Origin: Neorhizobium sp. NCHU2750
GTDB taxonomy: Bacteria > Pseudomonadota > Alphaproteobacteria > Rhizobiales > Rhizobiaceae
Length of the DNA: 64,000 nt
Direction: 5' to 3'
Assembly: GCF_003597675.1 (NCBI RefSeq)
Contig: NZ_CP030830.1
Coordinates: 1 to 64,000 of the forward strand
Shown here one piece after another: positions 1 to 8,942 of this stretch. Numbering within the stretch: the first letter of the stretch is position 1; the number at the start of each line of letters is the position of its first letter. The notes beneath the pieces were generated by a model, which was not told the DNA's origin, did no database searches, and saw nothing but the letters and a program-made list of their open reading frames with translations. Both the position numbers and the translations under genes were made by a program.

Positions 1-1215
1 ATGGCGAAGACCGCCGCAAAAATTGTCCCAACAGCCGAAGGACTGACCGCTTTGATGGAGCGGCATGCCGAGGCTTTGTCGACGCAGTTGCAGGCGCATC
101 ACCTCAAGGTTTTTCCGCCAACTGCCGAGAAAGGGATTCGATCCTTTGGTCCGTCAGAAGCCGCGAAGCTCTTAGGTATTGGTGAGTCCTATCTTCGCCA
201 AACGGCAACCGAGATGCCAGAGCTTAACGTGAGTGTCAGTCCCGGTGGACGGCGTATGTTCTCGATCGAAGATATCCATGAGATTCGCAAGCATCTCGAT
301 CAGGTCGGCCGGGGTAATCGGCGCTATCTGCCGCATCGCCGGGATGGTGAGCAGCTCCAGGTCATTTCCGTGATGAACTTCAAAGGTGGTTCAGGAAAAA
401 CCACTACCGCGGCTCATCTTGCCCAGTATCTCGCGATGCGCGGCTATCGGGTTCTGGCGATCGATCTTGACCCTCAGGCAAGTTTATCGGCCCTTTTCGG
501 CAGTCAGCCCGAGACGGATGTCGGCCCCAATGAGACATTGTACGGAGCAATCCGATATGATGACGAAAAGGTTCCTATCGAACAGGTAGTTCGCGGGACT
601 TACATTCCCGATCTTCACCTGATTCCCGGCAATCTTGAGCTGATGGAATTCGAGCATGATACACCTCGTGCCTTGATGAAGCGCAAGGAAGGGGACACGC
701 TTTTCTATGGGCGCATCAGCCAGGTGATCGAGGACATTGCTGATAATTACGACGTGGTCGTCATCGACTGCCCGCCGCAACTCGGATACCTTACGCTTTC
801 TGCGTTGACTGCGGCCACATCCATTCTGGTGACCGTTCACCCGCAGATGCTTGACGTCATGTCGATGAACCAGTTTCTGGCGATGACATCGAATCTTTTG
901 CGAGAGATCGAGAATGCTGGCGCACGGTTCAACTTCAACTGGATGCGATATCTCGTTACGCGCTTTGAACCGAGCGATGGTCCCCAGAACCAAATGGTCG
1001 GTTATCTGCGGTCTATCTTCGGTGAAAATGTCCTCAATTTCCCGATGCTGAAGACCACGGCCGTGTCCGATGCCGGCCTGACCAATCAGACGCTGTTTGA
1101 AGTCGAGCGCGGGCAATTCACGCGCTCGACTTATGACAGAGCCCTCGAGGCTATGAATGCTGTCAACAATGAAATCGAGGGTCTGATCAAGAAAGCATGG
1201 GGAAGGTCTGCATGA
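1..1215 (+). CDS. repA: Plasmid partition ATPase RepA (ParA family)
   Basis: ParA-type Walker ATPase of a repABC replicon. With RepB it segregates the plasmid, and it normally also represses the repABC promoter. The 404-residue length is typical for RepA. An N-terminal helix-turn-helix-like region (about residues 45-105) precedes the deviant Walker A motif KGGSGKTT at residues 128-135. The Walker A' aspartate follows in AIDLDPQ, and the Walker B region reads VVVIDCPPQ. The gene begins at base 1, so its promoter and any upstream parS lie outside the window. The stop codon overlaps the repB start as ATGA. Family assignment rests on these motifs and on repB and repC following directly. Confidence 0.97.
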   Translation: MAKTAAKIVPTAEGLTALMERHAEALSTQLQAHHLKVFPPTAEKGIRSFGPSEAAKLLGIGESYLRQTATEMPELNVSVSPGGRRMFSIEDIHEIRKHLDQVGRGNRRYLPHRRDGEQLQVISVMNFKGGSGKTTTAAHLAQYLAMRGYRVLAIDLDPQASLSALFGSQPETDVGPNETLYGAIRYDDEKVPIEQVVRGTYIPDLHLIPGNLELMEFEHDTPRALMKRKEGDTLFYGRISQVIEDIADNYDVVVIDCPPQLGYLTLSALTAATSILVTVHPQMLDVMSMNQFLAMTSNLLREIENAGARFNFNWMRYLVTRFEPSDGPQNQMVGYLRSIFGENVLNFPMLKTTAVSDAGLTNQTLFEVERGQFTRSTYDRALEAMNAVNNEIEGLIKKAWGRSA

Positions 1216-2234
1216 GCCGCAAACATATCCTGGGTGTCGCCACAGATGCGAGCGAGATATCAGCGAGCGATAGTCGTACGGCCCGACCCCGGTCCATGCC
1301 GTTGCTTGGTGTTGCTCGCAAGGAGCGTGATCCAGCGACGAAGTTGACTGCCAATATCGGCAATGCATTGCGCGAACAAAATGATCGCTTGGGGCGAGCG
1401 GAAGAAATTGAGCGGCGCCTTTCGGAAGGGCAGAGTGTTGTCGATTTGGACACTGCGGTCGTCGAACCCTCCTTTGTTCAAGACCGCATGTCGGACGACA
1501 TTACCGGGCTGCTGAACTCGATCGAGGAGCAAGGCCAGCAGGTGCCAATCCTTGTTCGGCCCCATCCTGACAGACCAGGCCGATATCAGGTGGCCTTCGG
1601 CCATCGACGGCTTCGCGTGGTCGCAGAACTTGGCCGCACCGTCAAGGCTGTTGTCCGGGAGCTCAGTGATGAACAACTCGTCGTCGCCCAAGGGCAGGAA
1701 AACAACCAGCGAGAGGACTTGACCTACATAGAGAAGGCTCGTTTTGCCCACCAGCTCAACAAACAATTCTCTCGTGATGTTGTCATCGCTGCCATGTCGG
1801 TGGACAAAAGCAACCTCTCCAAAATGCTCCTGCTCGTCGATGCGCTTCCGCCAGAACTGATCGAGGCGATCGGACCCGCGCCGGGGGTCGGCAGGCCGAG
1901 TTGGCAACAAATGGTTGACCTGCTTGAAAAAGTGCCCTCCCCTCTTCGTGTGGTGGAGTTCGCACAGTCAGCTGATGTCCAACATCTCGCGTCCGCACAG
2001 CGGTTCAAGTCGATTTTCGCGAGTTTGAAGCCTCAGCGTGTACCACGTGGCATTCCTGAGGTTCTGTCGACGCCAGGCGGTGATCGCTTGGCTCAGGTCA
2101 CGCAGAGCAAATCCAAACTTGAGATATCGATCGATAAGAAGGCAACGCCGGAATTTGCGGCGTTTGTCATGAAATATCTGCCGGTGCTCTATGAGGAATA
2201 CCGATCCAAAGAGAATAGTAACAACGGAGAGTAA
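1212..2234 (+). CDS. repB: Plasmid partition protein RepB (ParB family)
   Basis: Centromere-binding ParB homologue that works with RepA on parS sites. I chose the ATG at 1212 over one at 1197: it overlaps the repA stop as ATGA, is preceded by GGAAGG with a 5-base spacer, and gives the usual RepB start MSRKHIL (340 residues). The ParB/sulfiredoxin-like domain shows VPILVRPH at 111-118, the GHRRLRVVAEL box at 130-140 and ENNQRED near 163-169. A helix-turn-helix region follows at about 186-208. Translational coupling to repA implies balanced partner synthesis. I found no palindromic parS of the usual repABC form in or next to this gene. Confidence 0.96.
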   Translation: MSRKHILGVATDASEISASDSRTARPRSMPLLGVARKERDPATKLTANIGNALREQNDRLGRAEEIERRLSEGQSVVDLDTAVVEPSFVQDRMSDDITGLLNSIEEQGQQVPILVRPHPDRPGRYQVAFGHRRLRVVAELGRTVKAVVRELSDEQLVVAQGQENNQREDLTYIEKARFAHQLNKQFSRDVVIAAMSVDKSNLSKMLLLVDALPPELIEAIGPAPGVGRPSWQQMVDLLEKVPSPLRVVEFAQSADVQHLASAQRFKSIFASLKPQRVPRGIPEVLSTPGGDRLAQVTQSKSKLEISIDKKATPEFAAFVMKYLPVLYEEYRSKENSNNGE

Positions 2235-2240
2235 GCCGGA

Positions 2241-2293
2241 AAAGAAAAAGGCCCCCAACGGTTGTCCGCGGAAGCCCTTCTCGATGTCTAAGC
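2241..2293 (-). ncRNA. Antisense counter-transcribed RNA (ctRNA/incA) of the repABC operon
   Basis: The 155-base repB-repC gap carries a short minus-strand transcription unit, as in characterised repABC plasmids. A promoter at 2300-2328 would start RNA near 2293. The transcript would end in a 10-bp stem with G-U pairs (arms 2270-2279 and 2247-2256), whose loop holds a further CGG/CCG pairing, followed by a U-rich tract at 2241-2249. About 50 nt matches known ctRNAs, which block repC translation and set incompatibility. Promoter and terminator are seen in the sequence; function is by analogy. Confidence 0.8.
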
Positions 2294-2299
2294 AACTTG

Positions 2300-2328
2300 A
2301 GAATCGCATTTCCACGAATCGCAGTCAA
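2300..2328 (-). promoter_or_regulatory. Promoter of the ctRNA
   Basis: Read on the minus strand: -35 TTGACT (2323-2328), exactly 17 bases, then -10 GATTCT (2300-2305). Placement and spacing fit the ctRNA terminator downstream. The -10 is a weak match to consensus. Confidence 0.65.
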
Positions 2329-2389
2329 GTCATTTTGGCACCGCTTTGGTGAGCGCTTTTTCTTTGCCTGAAGAAAGGTGAAGGGAACG

Positions 2390-3604
2390 ATGCGAACTGG
2401 ACAAGTCACGACGCCTTTCGGGCGGCGGCCGATGACGCTTGCCCTGGTCAAAGGGCAGCTTCAAACGCCTGCCGGCCAGATAAGCCGTCCCGTCGAGAAA
2501 TGGAAAGTGTTTCGCGATATCGCAGAAGCGCGCCAGTTGCTTGGTCTCCAAGACCGAGCGCTTGCGGTTCTCGACGCGCTCCTGACCTTCTATCCGAGCA
2601 ACGAATTGTCATCAGACGACAAGCTGGTGGTGTTTCCGTCGAACGCGCAGCTTTCCGTGCGTGCCCATGGCATTGCCGGCACGACGCTGCGGCGCCACCT
2701 CGCAGCACTGGTCGAGGCGGGGCTGATCCATCGCCGCGACAGCCCTAACGGCAAGCGCTATGCCCATCGCGGACAGGGCGGCGAGATCGAGGATGCGTTC
2801 GGTTTCGATCTTGAACCACTGTTGCTGCGTGCTGCGGAACTGGCAGGCCTTGCCCAGCAGGTGGCGGCCGAGCGGATCCGGTTCAAGCGGGCCAAGGAAG
2901 CACTCACTCTGTGCCGTCGCGATATTCGCAAGCTGCTGACGGCCGCCATGGAAGAGGGCGCCGAGGGAGATTGGGGCCAGATTGAAGAGATCTATGTGTC
3001 GCTGATCGCCCGCCTGCCACGCGCGCCAAGCCGTGAAAATGTCGAAGCGATACTCGAGGAAATGGCGATGCTGCGCGAAGAGATCGTCAATCGATTGGAA
3101 ATGCAGGTAAAAACACAAAAAACAGACGGCAATGATGGCCAAAATGGGCGTCACATACAGAATTCAAATCCCGAATCCATCCATGATCTTGAACCCAGCT
3201 CTGAAAAAGAGCAGGAGGCGAAACCTGAGCCAACCAAGGTGCTGCAGAGCGAGACGCTGAAGGCATTTCCGCTCAGCATGGTGCTGAGGGCCTGCCCGCA
3301 AATCGGTGATTATGCGGTGGGCGGCGCGATTTCCCATTGGCGCGAATTCATGGCGGCCGCCGTTGTCGTTCGATCGATGCTGGGCGTCAGCCCGTCGGCC
3401 TATCAGGATGCCTGCGAGATCATGGGGTCTGAAAATGCGGCGGTTGCCATGGCTTGCATCCTGGAGCGGGCGGGACACATCAATTCGCCCGGCGGTTATC
3501 TGCGCGATCTGACATCGAAGGCGCGGCGCGGCGAATTCTCGCTCGGCCCGATGCTGATGGCACTGATGCGGGCAAATGGGGAAAGGACAAGATTGGTGGG
3601 GTAG
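2390..3604 (+). CDS. repC: Replication initiator RepC
   Basis: Initiator protein of repABC plasmids, which in characterised members acts on an origin inside its own gene. The ATG at 2390 is preferred to a GTG at 2378. It gives the conserved N-terminus MRTGQVTTPFGRRPMTLAL, with AAGGTG and AAGGGA just upstream. At 404 residues the length is normal. An N-terminal winged-helix DNA-binding half precedes a variable linker and a conserved C-terminal region. The linker-coding DNA at about 3105-3190 is clearly more A+T-rich than its surroundings, with A-runs near 3110-3122, and is the likely oriV. Expression should be restrained by the antisense RNA upstream. Confidence 0.96.
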   Translation: MRTGQVTTPFGRRPMTLALVKGQLQTPAGQISRPVEKWKVFRDIAEARQLLGLQDRALAVLDALLTFYPSNELSSDDKLVVFPSNAQLSVRAHGIAGTTLRRHLAALVEAGLIHRRDSPNGKRYAHRGQGGEIEDAFGFDLEPLLLRAAELAGLAQQVAAERIRFKRAKEALTLCRRDIRKLLTAAMEEGAEGDWGQIEEIYVSLIARLPRAPSRENVEAILEEMAMLREEIVNRLEMQVKTQKTDGNDGQNGRHIQNSNPESIHDLEPSSEKEQEAKPEPTKVLQSETLKAFPLSMVLRACPQIGDYAVGGAISHWREFMAAAVVVRSMLGVSPSAYQDACEIMGSENAAVAMACILERAGHINSPGGYLRDLTSKARRGEFSLGPMLMALMRANGERTRLVG

Positions 3605-3605
3605 C

Positions 3606-3647
3606 TACGCCCGCGATTGACCGAAATGTCGGTTTAGCCGGGGCGTA
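3606..3647. other. Nested hairpin just after repC
   Basis: TACGCCC (3606-3612) pairs with GGGCGTA (3641-3647). Inside, ACCGA (3620-3624) pairs with TCGGT (3629-3633) around an AATG loop. It starts two bases after the repC stop and has no T-tract, so it is more likely an RNA-stabilising or protein-binding element than a simple terminator. Function unknown. Confidence 0.4.
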
Positions 3648-3681
3648 ACCAATTCTGAGGCGCGGATCTCGACAAGGCGAG

Positions 3682-3700
3682 AAAAAAAGCGAGTCTTCGC
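3682..3700 (-). terminator. Weak intrinsic terminator of the RND operon
   Basis: On the minus strand a GCGA-AGAC-TCGC hairpin is followed directly by seven T residues, 16 bases past the pump stop codon. The stem is only 4 bp, so strength is doubtful, but the position is right. Confidence 0.5.
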
Positions 3701-3715
3701 GCCGCCGGGGCTGGT

Positions 3716-6700
3716 TCAGGCAGCGTCCTGAACCAGCAGTTCCTTCCGGTCATCGACTTCGACGGTCTGGTTTACTTCCGGTTCCGTATTGGGGGTACGG
3801 ACCCGGTACCAGATCGCATAGAGTGCCGGAAGGAATAGCAGGATGATGACTGTGCCCACGGCCGTGCCGCCGATCAGCGTGTAGGCCAGCGCTCCCCAGA
3901 AGACCGAGAAGGTCAGCGGGATGAACGCCAGGACTGCAGCCAGCGCGGTCAGGATGACCGGGCGGGCACGCTGTACCGTGGCTTCGACGACAGCGTGGTA
4001 GGTGTCGAGGCCTTCATGCATATTCGTCTTGATCTGTTCCATCAGGATGAGCGTGTTGCGCATCAGGATGCCAGAGAGGCCGATCAGGGCAAGGATTGCC
4101 GTGAAGCCGAAGGGCTGGTGGAAGATGAGCAACGTCGGAACGGCGCCGAGCAGGCCCAGCGGAGCCGTCAGCAGCACCATGAACATTGCCGAGAACGACC
4201 GGACCTCGAGCATGATGACGAGCATTGTCAGCACGATCATGATCGGGAAGACCTTGGCGAGTGCCACGTTGGCCTTCAGGGATTCCTCGACGTCCGCGCC
4301 GACCTGGATCTTGTAGCCTGCCGGAAGCGACTGCATCAGAGGCTGCAGCGACTTCGTGATTTCGGCTGCCACGTCCGGAGGCTGGACACCTTCTTCCACG
4401 TCGCTGCGGACGGTGATCGTCGGAGTGCGGTCGCGGCGCTTCAGGATCGGATCCTCTGTCGTGACTTCCATCTTGCCGATCTGATCGAGCGGGATCGTCT
4501 TGCCATCAGGTGCCACGAGAGTGAAGTCACCGAGACGGGCAGGATCGAGGCGCTCTTCGCCATCGCTGCGAGCCACGACGGCAACATTGCGGATGTCTTC
4601 GCGGACGGACGTGACGTTCACGCCAGTCAGGAGGAACTGCAGCTGCTGGGCGGCCTGCACCGGAGAGAGGCCAATCAGCTTGAGACGCTCCTGATCGAAC
4701 ACGAACTTCACAGAGGCGACGCGTTCACCCCAGTCGCGGTTGACGGTGCGGGTATGCGGGTTTGCACGCATCACTTCGAGTACCTGGTCGGCGATGTCGC
4801 GAACCTTCGTTTCATCAGGGCCCATGACGCGATATGCGACGGGGAACTGCGAGTACGGGCCGAAAACGAGCTGGGTGACGCGAACACGACCTTCCGGGGC
4901 GAGACCGTCGGCAACCTTCTCGCGAAGACGGATCTTCAAAGCTTCGCGTGCCTCTGCATCGGGCGTCAGGACGACGATCTTTGCGAAGGAAGGATCGGGA
5001 AGCTCAGGCGCATAGGAGAAGAAGAAGCGTGGAGCGCCCTGCCCGACATAGGACGTGACGATCTTGGCTTCGGGCTGAGTGCGAACATAGTCCTCGACCT
5101 TCTTCACGGCGCGCTCAGTCGCCTCAATGCTCGTGCCCTCAGGCATCTGCACTTCAAGCAGCAGCTCAGGACGGTCGGATGCCGGGAAGAACTGCTTCTT
5201 GACGACGGTCATGCCAGCGCCGGCGGCGACGAACATGACGAATACGACGGATGCGACCAGGAACTTGCGATGGACGGCCCACTTCACGACGGCACGCAGG
5301 CGACGGTAGTTCGGAGTGTTGTAGATCGCCTCATGACCACCTTCGACGGGCTTGATGGTCGGCAGCAGCTTGACGCCCAGGTAAGGCGTGAAGGCGACGG
5401 CGACGAGCCACGATGCGATCAGGGCAAAACCGACGATCCAGAAGATATTACCGGCATATTCACCCGAGCTCGACTTCGCGAAACCAACGGGCATCAGCCC
5501 AATGATCGTGACAAGCGTGCCCGACAACATCGGTGCGGCGGTATGGCTCCATGCATAGCGGCGGCACGAATGCGATCCATTCCCTCCTCCATCTTCACGA
5601 CCATGATCTCGATCGCAATGATGGCGTCGTCGACAAGCAGCCCAAGCGAGAGGATCAGCGCTCCAAGAGTGATGCGATCGAATGCGCGGTCTGTCGCCAT
5701 CATGACGAGGAAGACGATGGCGAGCGTCAGCGGGATCGCAGCGGCGACGATAATGCCGCTTCTCCAGCCGAGGCTGATCAGGCTGACGAGAAGTACCACA
5801 CCGAGGGCGACGAAGAACTTGAGCATGAACTCGTCGACAGCCTCTGAGATGTTGACTGCCTGGTCCGTGACTTTTTGCAGGCTGACACCAAGCGGAAGCG
5901 AAGAGGTCAGTTCGGAAGCCTTCTGCTCGAGAGCGGCACCGAGATTGAGACCGTTCCAACCATCCTGCATGACGACGCTGAGCATCAGCGCATCCTCGCC
6001 CTGATGGCGAATGCGGTAAGTGGCCGGATCCTCGTATCCGCGGCGGACCGCGGCAAGGTCCGAGAGCTTCATGTTGCGGGTGCCGACGACGATCGGTGTG
6101 TCCTTGATCTTCTGGACATCGTCATAGCTACCATCGACGCGGAGGTAGACCTGCGGGCCGTTGGTGTCGATCGAACCAGCCGGCGCCACATTGTTCTGCA
6201 GTTGAAGGCTCTGGAACACAGCCTGGGGGCTGATGCCAAGGCCAGCAAGGCGGGCATAGGAGAATTCGACGAAGATCTTCTCGGCTTGCTCGCCGAGGAT
6301 GTTGACCTTCTTGACGCCCGGCACATGCAGGAACTCCTGACGGAGATCTTCCGCCTGGCGAACGAGTTCACGGGCAGGCATTCCCTGTGCCTTCAACGCA
6401 TACAGAGCAAAGCTGACATCGGAATATTCATCGTTGATATAGGGCCCGAGCACGCCGCTCGGCAGCTTCAGGGCTTCGTCGCCGACCTTCTTGCGGGCCT
6501 GGTAAAATTCCTCGGGAACGCTCGCCGGCGGCATGCTGTCGAGCAGGCTAACGGTCATGAAAATTGCGCCCGGCCGCGCGATGGTCTCGACGCGGTCGTA
6601 GTAGCGCAGTTCCTGAAGCCGCTTTTCGAGAGGTTCGGCGACGAGCTGCTGCATTTCCTTTGCTGTGGCGCCCGGCCACACTGCGGTGACCGTGAATTGT

Positions 6701-6837
6701 TTGATGGTGAAGAGCGGATCTTCCGCTCTGCCGAGTTTCAGAAAGGCGAAACCGCCCGCTATCGCGATGGCGATGATGAGGAAGAGCGTGATCGCACGTT
6801 CCTTGACGGCGAAGGCCGAGAGATTGAAGCCGCTCAT
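3716..6837 (-). pseudogene. RND multidrug efflux pump, inner-membrane subunit (frameshifted)
   Basis: AcrB/MexB-like resistance-nodulation-division transporter. It would use proton-motive force to export substrates with the adjacent fusion protein and an outer-membrane channel not seen here. Two overlapping minus-strand frames together make a full pump of about 1040 residues. The N-terminal part runs from ATG 6837 and is intact through the TM4 region (LLVDDAIIAIEIMV). The C-terminal frame resumes at YAWSHTAAPM and continues to the stop at 3716. A single missing base near 5555-5566, beside a GCGGCGG run, joins them. It may be a real mutation or a sequencing error; if real, the pump is inactive. 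The start overlaps the fusion-protein stop as ATGA. Confidence 0.9.
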
Positions 6838-7949
6838 TTCGAAGCAATCCTTTCGTCGCCAACGCGGACAGCCATGCCGTCGTTGAGCAGATTGACACCT
6901 ACGGCCACCACGACGGCGCCGCGCTCGATACCAGTGACCACTGCGTTCTCTTCACCGATCTTCAGAACCTTGACGGGTTCGAAGGCGACCTTGTCGGCCT
7001 TCACGACCCACACGCCCGTGCCGGAGCCACGGTCGAAGACGGAACCGATCGGCACGTCGACGGCGGGTTCCGCCGAGGCATTCGACTGCAGACCGATGGA
7101 GACCTTGATGGTTGATCCTAGCGGCACATCGGCAGCGTTCTGCAGCACGTAACGGGCTTCAAAAGTTCTGGTGGCCGGGTCGGCCGCACTGGAGAGCTGA
7201 CGGAGGCGGACCTCGATAGGGTTCTCGTCCTCGCCGTACATCGTCGCGGTTCCCGTCGAGCCGATTGCCGGACGGACGGTTTCGGGGAGGTTGACGCTGG
7301 CTTCGCGCTCGCCGCCATGGGCAAGCTTGACGACGGGCTGGCCTGCTGCAACCACCTGGCCCGGTTCGGCGAGGGTCTCGGTGATCACACCGTCGGAATC
7401 GGCGACCAGCACCGCATACGAGGACTCGTTCTTCGCGAAGTCCGCATCCGCAATAGCGGCGTCGAGTTGCGCGACGTTCGTGTCATAAGCCTGCTTGGCT
7501 TGATCGTAGAGCTGCTTTGAAGCGGCGCCAACCGCCAGCAGCCTTGCGAACCGCTTCTCGTCCGCTTCGCTGCGTGCAAGCGCTGCCTTGGCCGACGTGA
7601 CGGCGTTTTCTTTGGCGCGCAGGGCAAGGCCGAGGTCGATGTCGTCGAGACGCATCAGAGGCTGGCCCTTCTGGACCGTCTCACCCACGTCGACGAGGCG
7701 CTCGACGATCTTTCCGTTCACCCGGAAGCCGAGGTTGCTTTCGACACGTGCCATGACGATCCCGGTGAAGGAACGCTTCCCGGCGACGATTTCTTTTGCG
7801 AGCGCAGTCCTGACCACAGGCGCCTTCAAACGCGGGTCGCCCGCGTCGTCAGCGAAAGCCGGAAGTGCGATCATGATGGTTGATGCGAGGGTCGCTTTTT
7901 TCAGGAAGGACAGGACACTGCCTCCCCCGATTTGCTTCGTATTCTTCAT
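6834..7949 (-). CDS. RND efflux periplasmic adaptor (membrane fusion protein)
   Basis: HlyD/AcrA-type adaptor linking the RND pump to an outer-membrane channel. The ATG at 7949 is preferred to a TTG at 7979, because the TTG lies inside the operator palindrome and the ATG has AGGAGAG upstream. An N-terminal signal peptide ends near AFA|DD. The barrel-sandwich half-motif GKIVERLVDVGETVQKGQPLMRL is split around an alpha-helical hairpin rich in A, K and E, with the matching second half at GVITETLAEPGQVVAAGQPV. The gene overlaps the pump by 4 bases and is presumably controlled by the operator at 7966-7983. Confidence 0.93.
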   Translation of the reverse strand: MKNTKQIGGGSVLSFLKKATLASTIMIALPAFADDAGDPRLKAPVVRTALAKEIVAGKRSFTGIVMARVESNLGFRVNGKIVERLVDVGETVQKGQPLMRLDDIDLGLALRAKENAVTSAKAALARSEADEKRFARLLAVGAASKQLYDQAKQAYDTNVAQLDAAIADADFAKNESSYAVLVADSDGVITETLAEPGQVVAAGQPVVKLAHGGEREASVNLPETVRPAIGSTGTATMYGEDENPIEVRLRQLSSAADPATRTFEARYVLQNAADVPLGSTIKVSIGLQSNASAEPAVDVPIGSVFDRGSGTGVWVVKADKVAFEPVKVLKIGEENAVVTGIERGAVVVAVGVNLLNDGMAVRVGDERIASK

Positions 7950-7965
7950 TTCACTCTCTCCTATG

Positions 7966-7983
7966 TAGGTTGATATCAACCTA
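7966..7983. promoter_or_regulatory. MarR-type operator 1 (perfect palindrome)
   Basis: TAGGTTGATATCAACCTA is a perfect 18-bp palindrome in the gap between the upstream MarR gene and the adaptor gene. It even covers the MarR stop codon. A CATAAT -10-like hexamer abuts it on the minus strand, so a bound repressor would block transcription start. Two near-copies (16 of 18 matching) lie upstream at 8432-8449 and 8925-8942. Confidence 0.8.
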
Positions 7984-8416
7984 TTATGACCAAATTTTCG
8001 GATATTTCGTCTGATGTCTGCGGCGCCGTTGCGCGCTCTTCAATAGCCTGGGAAGCCGCAGGCGAATGTGCGGCCCGCCAGATATTCAGTCCCTGCCCTA
8101 AAAGTTCCCGCCCGTCGTCAGTCAGCGCGACGGCACCTCTCCGTCCACCGCGGGACGGGAGCTTTCTTATTGCCTTCCGCTGCTCGAGCGGACGGAGTAT
8201 TGCGGCGACCGTCGGACGGTCCATCACGAGCGCAAAGCCGATCTCGGAGTCCGTCGCACTCTCTTCGAGCTCGATGACATAGAGGGACGCGAGCTGCCAG
8301 TTCGTCAGTCCGACCGGAGCCAGGGCCTCGTCGTGAGGAACGGCTTCAGTTGGCGTCACGCGCTTAAGGCTGAGGCCCGTCCTTTCATCGAATGTGTAGA
8401 TCCTCTTGAGGGCCAT
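7976..8416 (-). CDS. MarR-family transcriptional regulator 1
   Basis: Winged-helix repressor of 146 residues, probably sensing a small ligand. The wHTH lies at about residues 37-103: a DSEIGFALVMDRPTVAAILR helix-turn-helix followed by a basic wing, PSRGGRRGAVALTDDG. ATG 8416 has GGAGA upstream. The stop codon sits inside the operator of the downstream RND operon, and a related operator (8432-8449) lies before the start, so it probably regulates both itself and the pump. Regulation is inferred from site placement. Confidence 0.88.
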   Translation of the reverse strand: MALKRIYTFDERTGLSLKRVTPTEAVPHDEALAPVGLTNWQLASLYVIELEESATDSEIGFALVMDRPTVAAILRPLEQRKAIRKLPSRGGRRGAVALTDDGRELLGQGLNIWRAAHSPAASQAIEERATAPQTSDEISENLVIIG

Positions 8417-8431
8417 CGACCCATCTCCATT

Positions 8432-8449
8432 TAAGTTGACATCAACCTA
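8432..8449. promoter_or_regulatory. MarR-type operator 2
   Basis: TAAGTTGACATCAACCTA matches the perfect operator at 7966-7983 at 16 of 18 positions. It lies in the 48-base gap between the two MarR genes, upstream of the second. Confidence 0.7.
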
Positions 8450-8464
8450 TATTATCCGGCAAAA

Positions 8465-8914
8465 TCATGCGTTTCTTGCGGTGATAGATGCCAGAGCATT
8501 AAGAACACCGTCTTTGTCGGAAGCCACCGCGGAACTGATCTCCTCGTTGACGGACTGCCAGACCGGATACGTTTCCTCGAGCACGGCAATCCCGCTCTCA
8601 GTGATCTCGATACGGCGCGCACGGGCGTCGTCCTCGTCCACCTTGATCGAGATCAGTCCCATCCGCTCCAGCGGCTTGACGTTCGCTGTGATCGTCGTTC
8701 TGTCGACGACGAGCGATCGAGCCAATTCGCTCACGCTCATTCCGCCCGGAACGTTGACCGTCATCAGCAGTGCAAACTGCCAGTGGTTCACCCCGGCGCT
8801 CCGGAAGGCATCGTCGAACTTCTTCGCGACCGCCCTGCCCGCCCTGTGGATGTTCAGACCGAAGCAGCTCCGATCCACCATCAATCTTGCTTGAAAGTCC
8901 AGTTCTTGTGTCAT
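8465..8914 (-). CDS. MarR-family transcriptional regulator 2 (OhrR-like N-terminus)
   Basis: 149-residue MarR protein. ATG 8914 is preferred over a TTG at 8938 that lies within the operator. The wHTH is visible: MSVSELARSLVVDRTTITANVKP recognition helices, then the wing VDEDDARARRIEIT. Near the N-terminus a cysteine at residue 17 (DRSCFGLNIHRAGRA) sits where OhrR peroxide sensors carry their reactive cysteine (pattern LCFALY..SRA). That makes redox sensing possible but unproven. It is the first gene of a co-directional row MarR2-MarR1-adaptor-pump and has its own operator copy. Confidence 0.88.
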   Translation of the reverse strand: MTQELDFQARLMVDRSCFGLNIHRAGRAVAKKFDDAFRSAGVNHWQFALLMTVNVPGGMSVSELARSLVVDRTTITANVKPLERMGLISIKVDEDDARARRIEITESGIAVLEETYPVWQSVNEEISSAVASDKDGVLNALASITARNA

Positions 8915-8924
8915 TCTTTCAGAA

Positions 8925-8942
8925 TAGGATGATATCAACCCA
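8925..8942. promoter_or_regulatory. MarR-type operator 3
   Basis: TAGGATGATATCAACCCA matches the perfect operator at 16 of 18 positions and lies 10 bases before the start codon of MarR2, so autoregulation is likely. Confidence 0.7.

Noticed and set aside
1..3720. parS centromere site for RepB
   Set aside because: I looked for the usual palindromic 16-mer in and after repABC and saw none; it may lie upstream of base 1.
3995..6004. Long open frame (669 codons) on the plus strand opposite the RND pump
   Set aside because: It is antisense to a conserved pump, has charged low-complexity composition (many H, R, D) and no domain; a GC-rich shadow frame.
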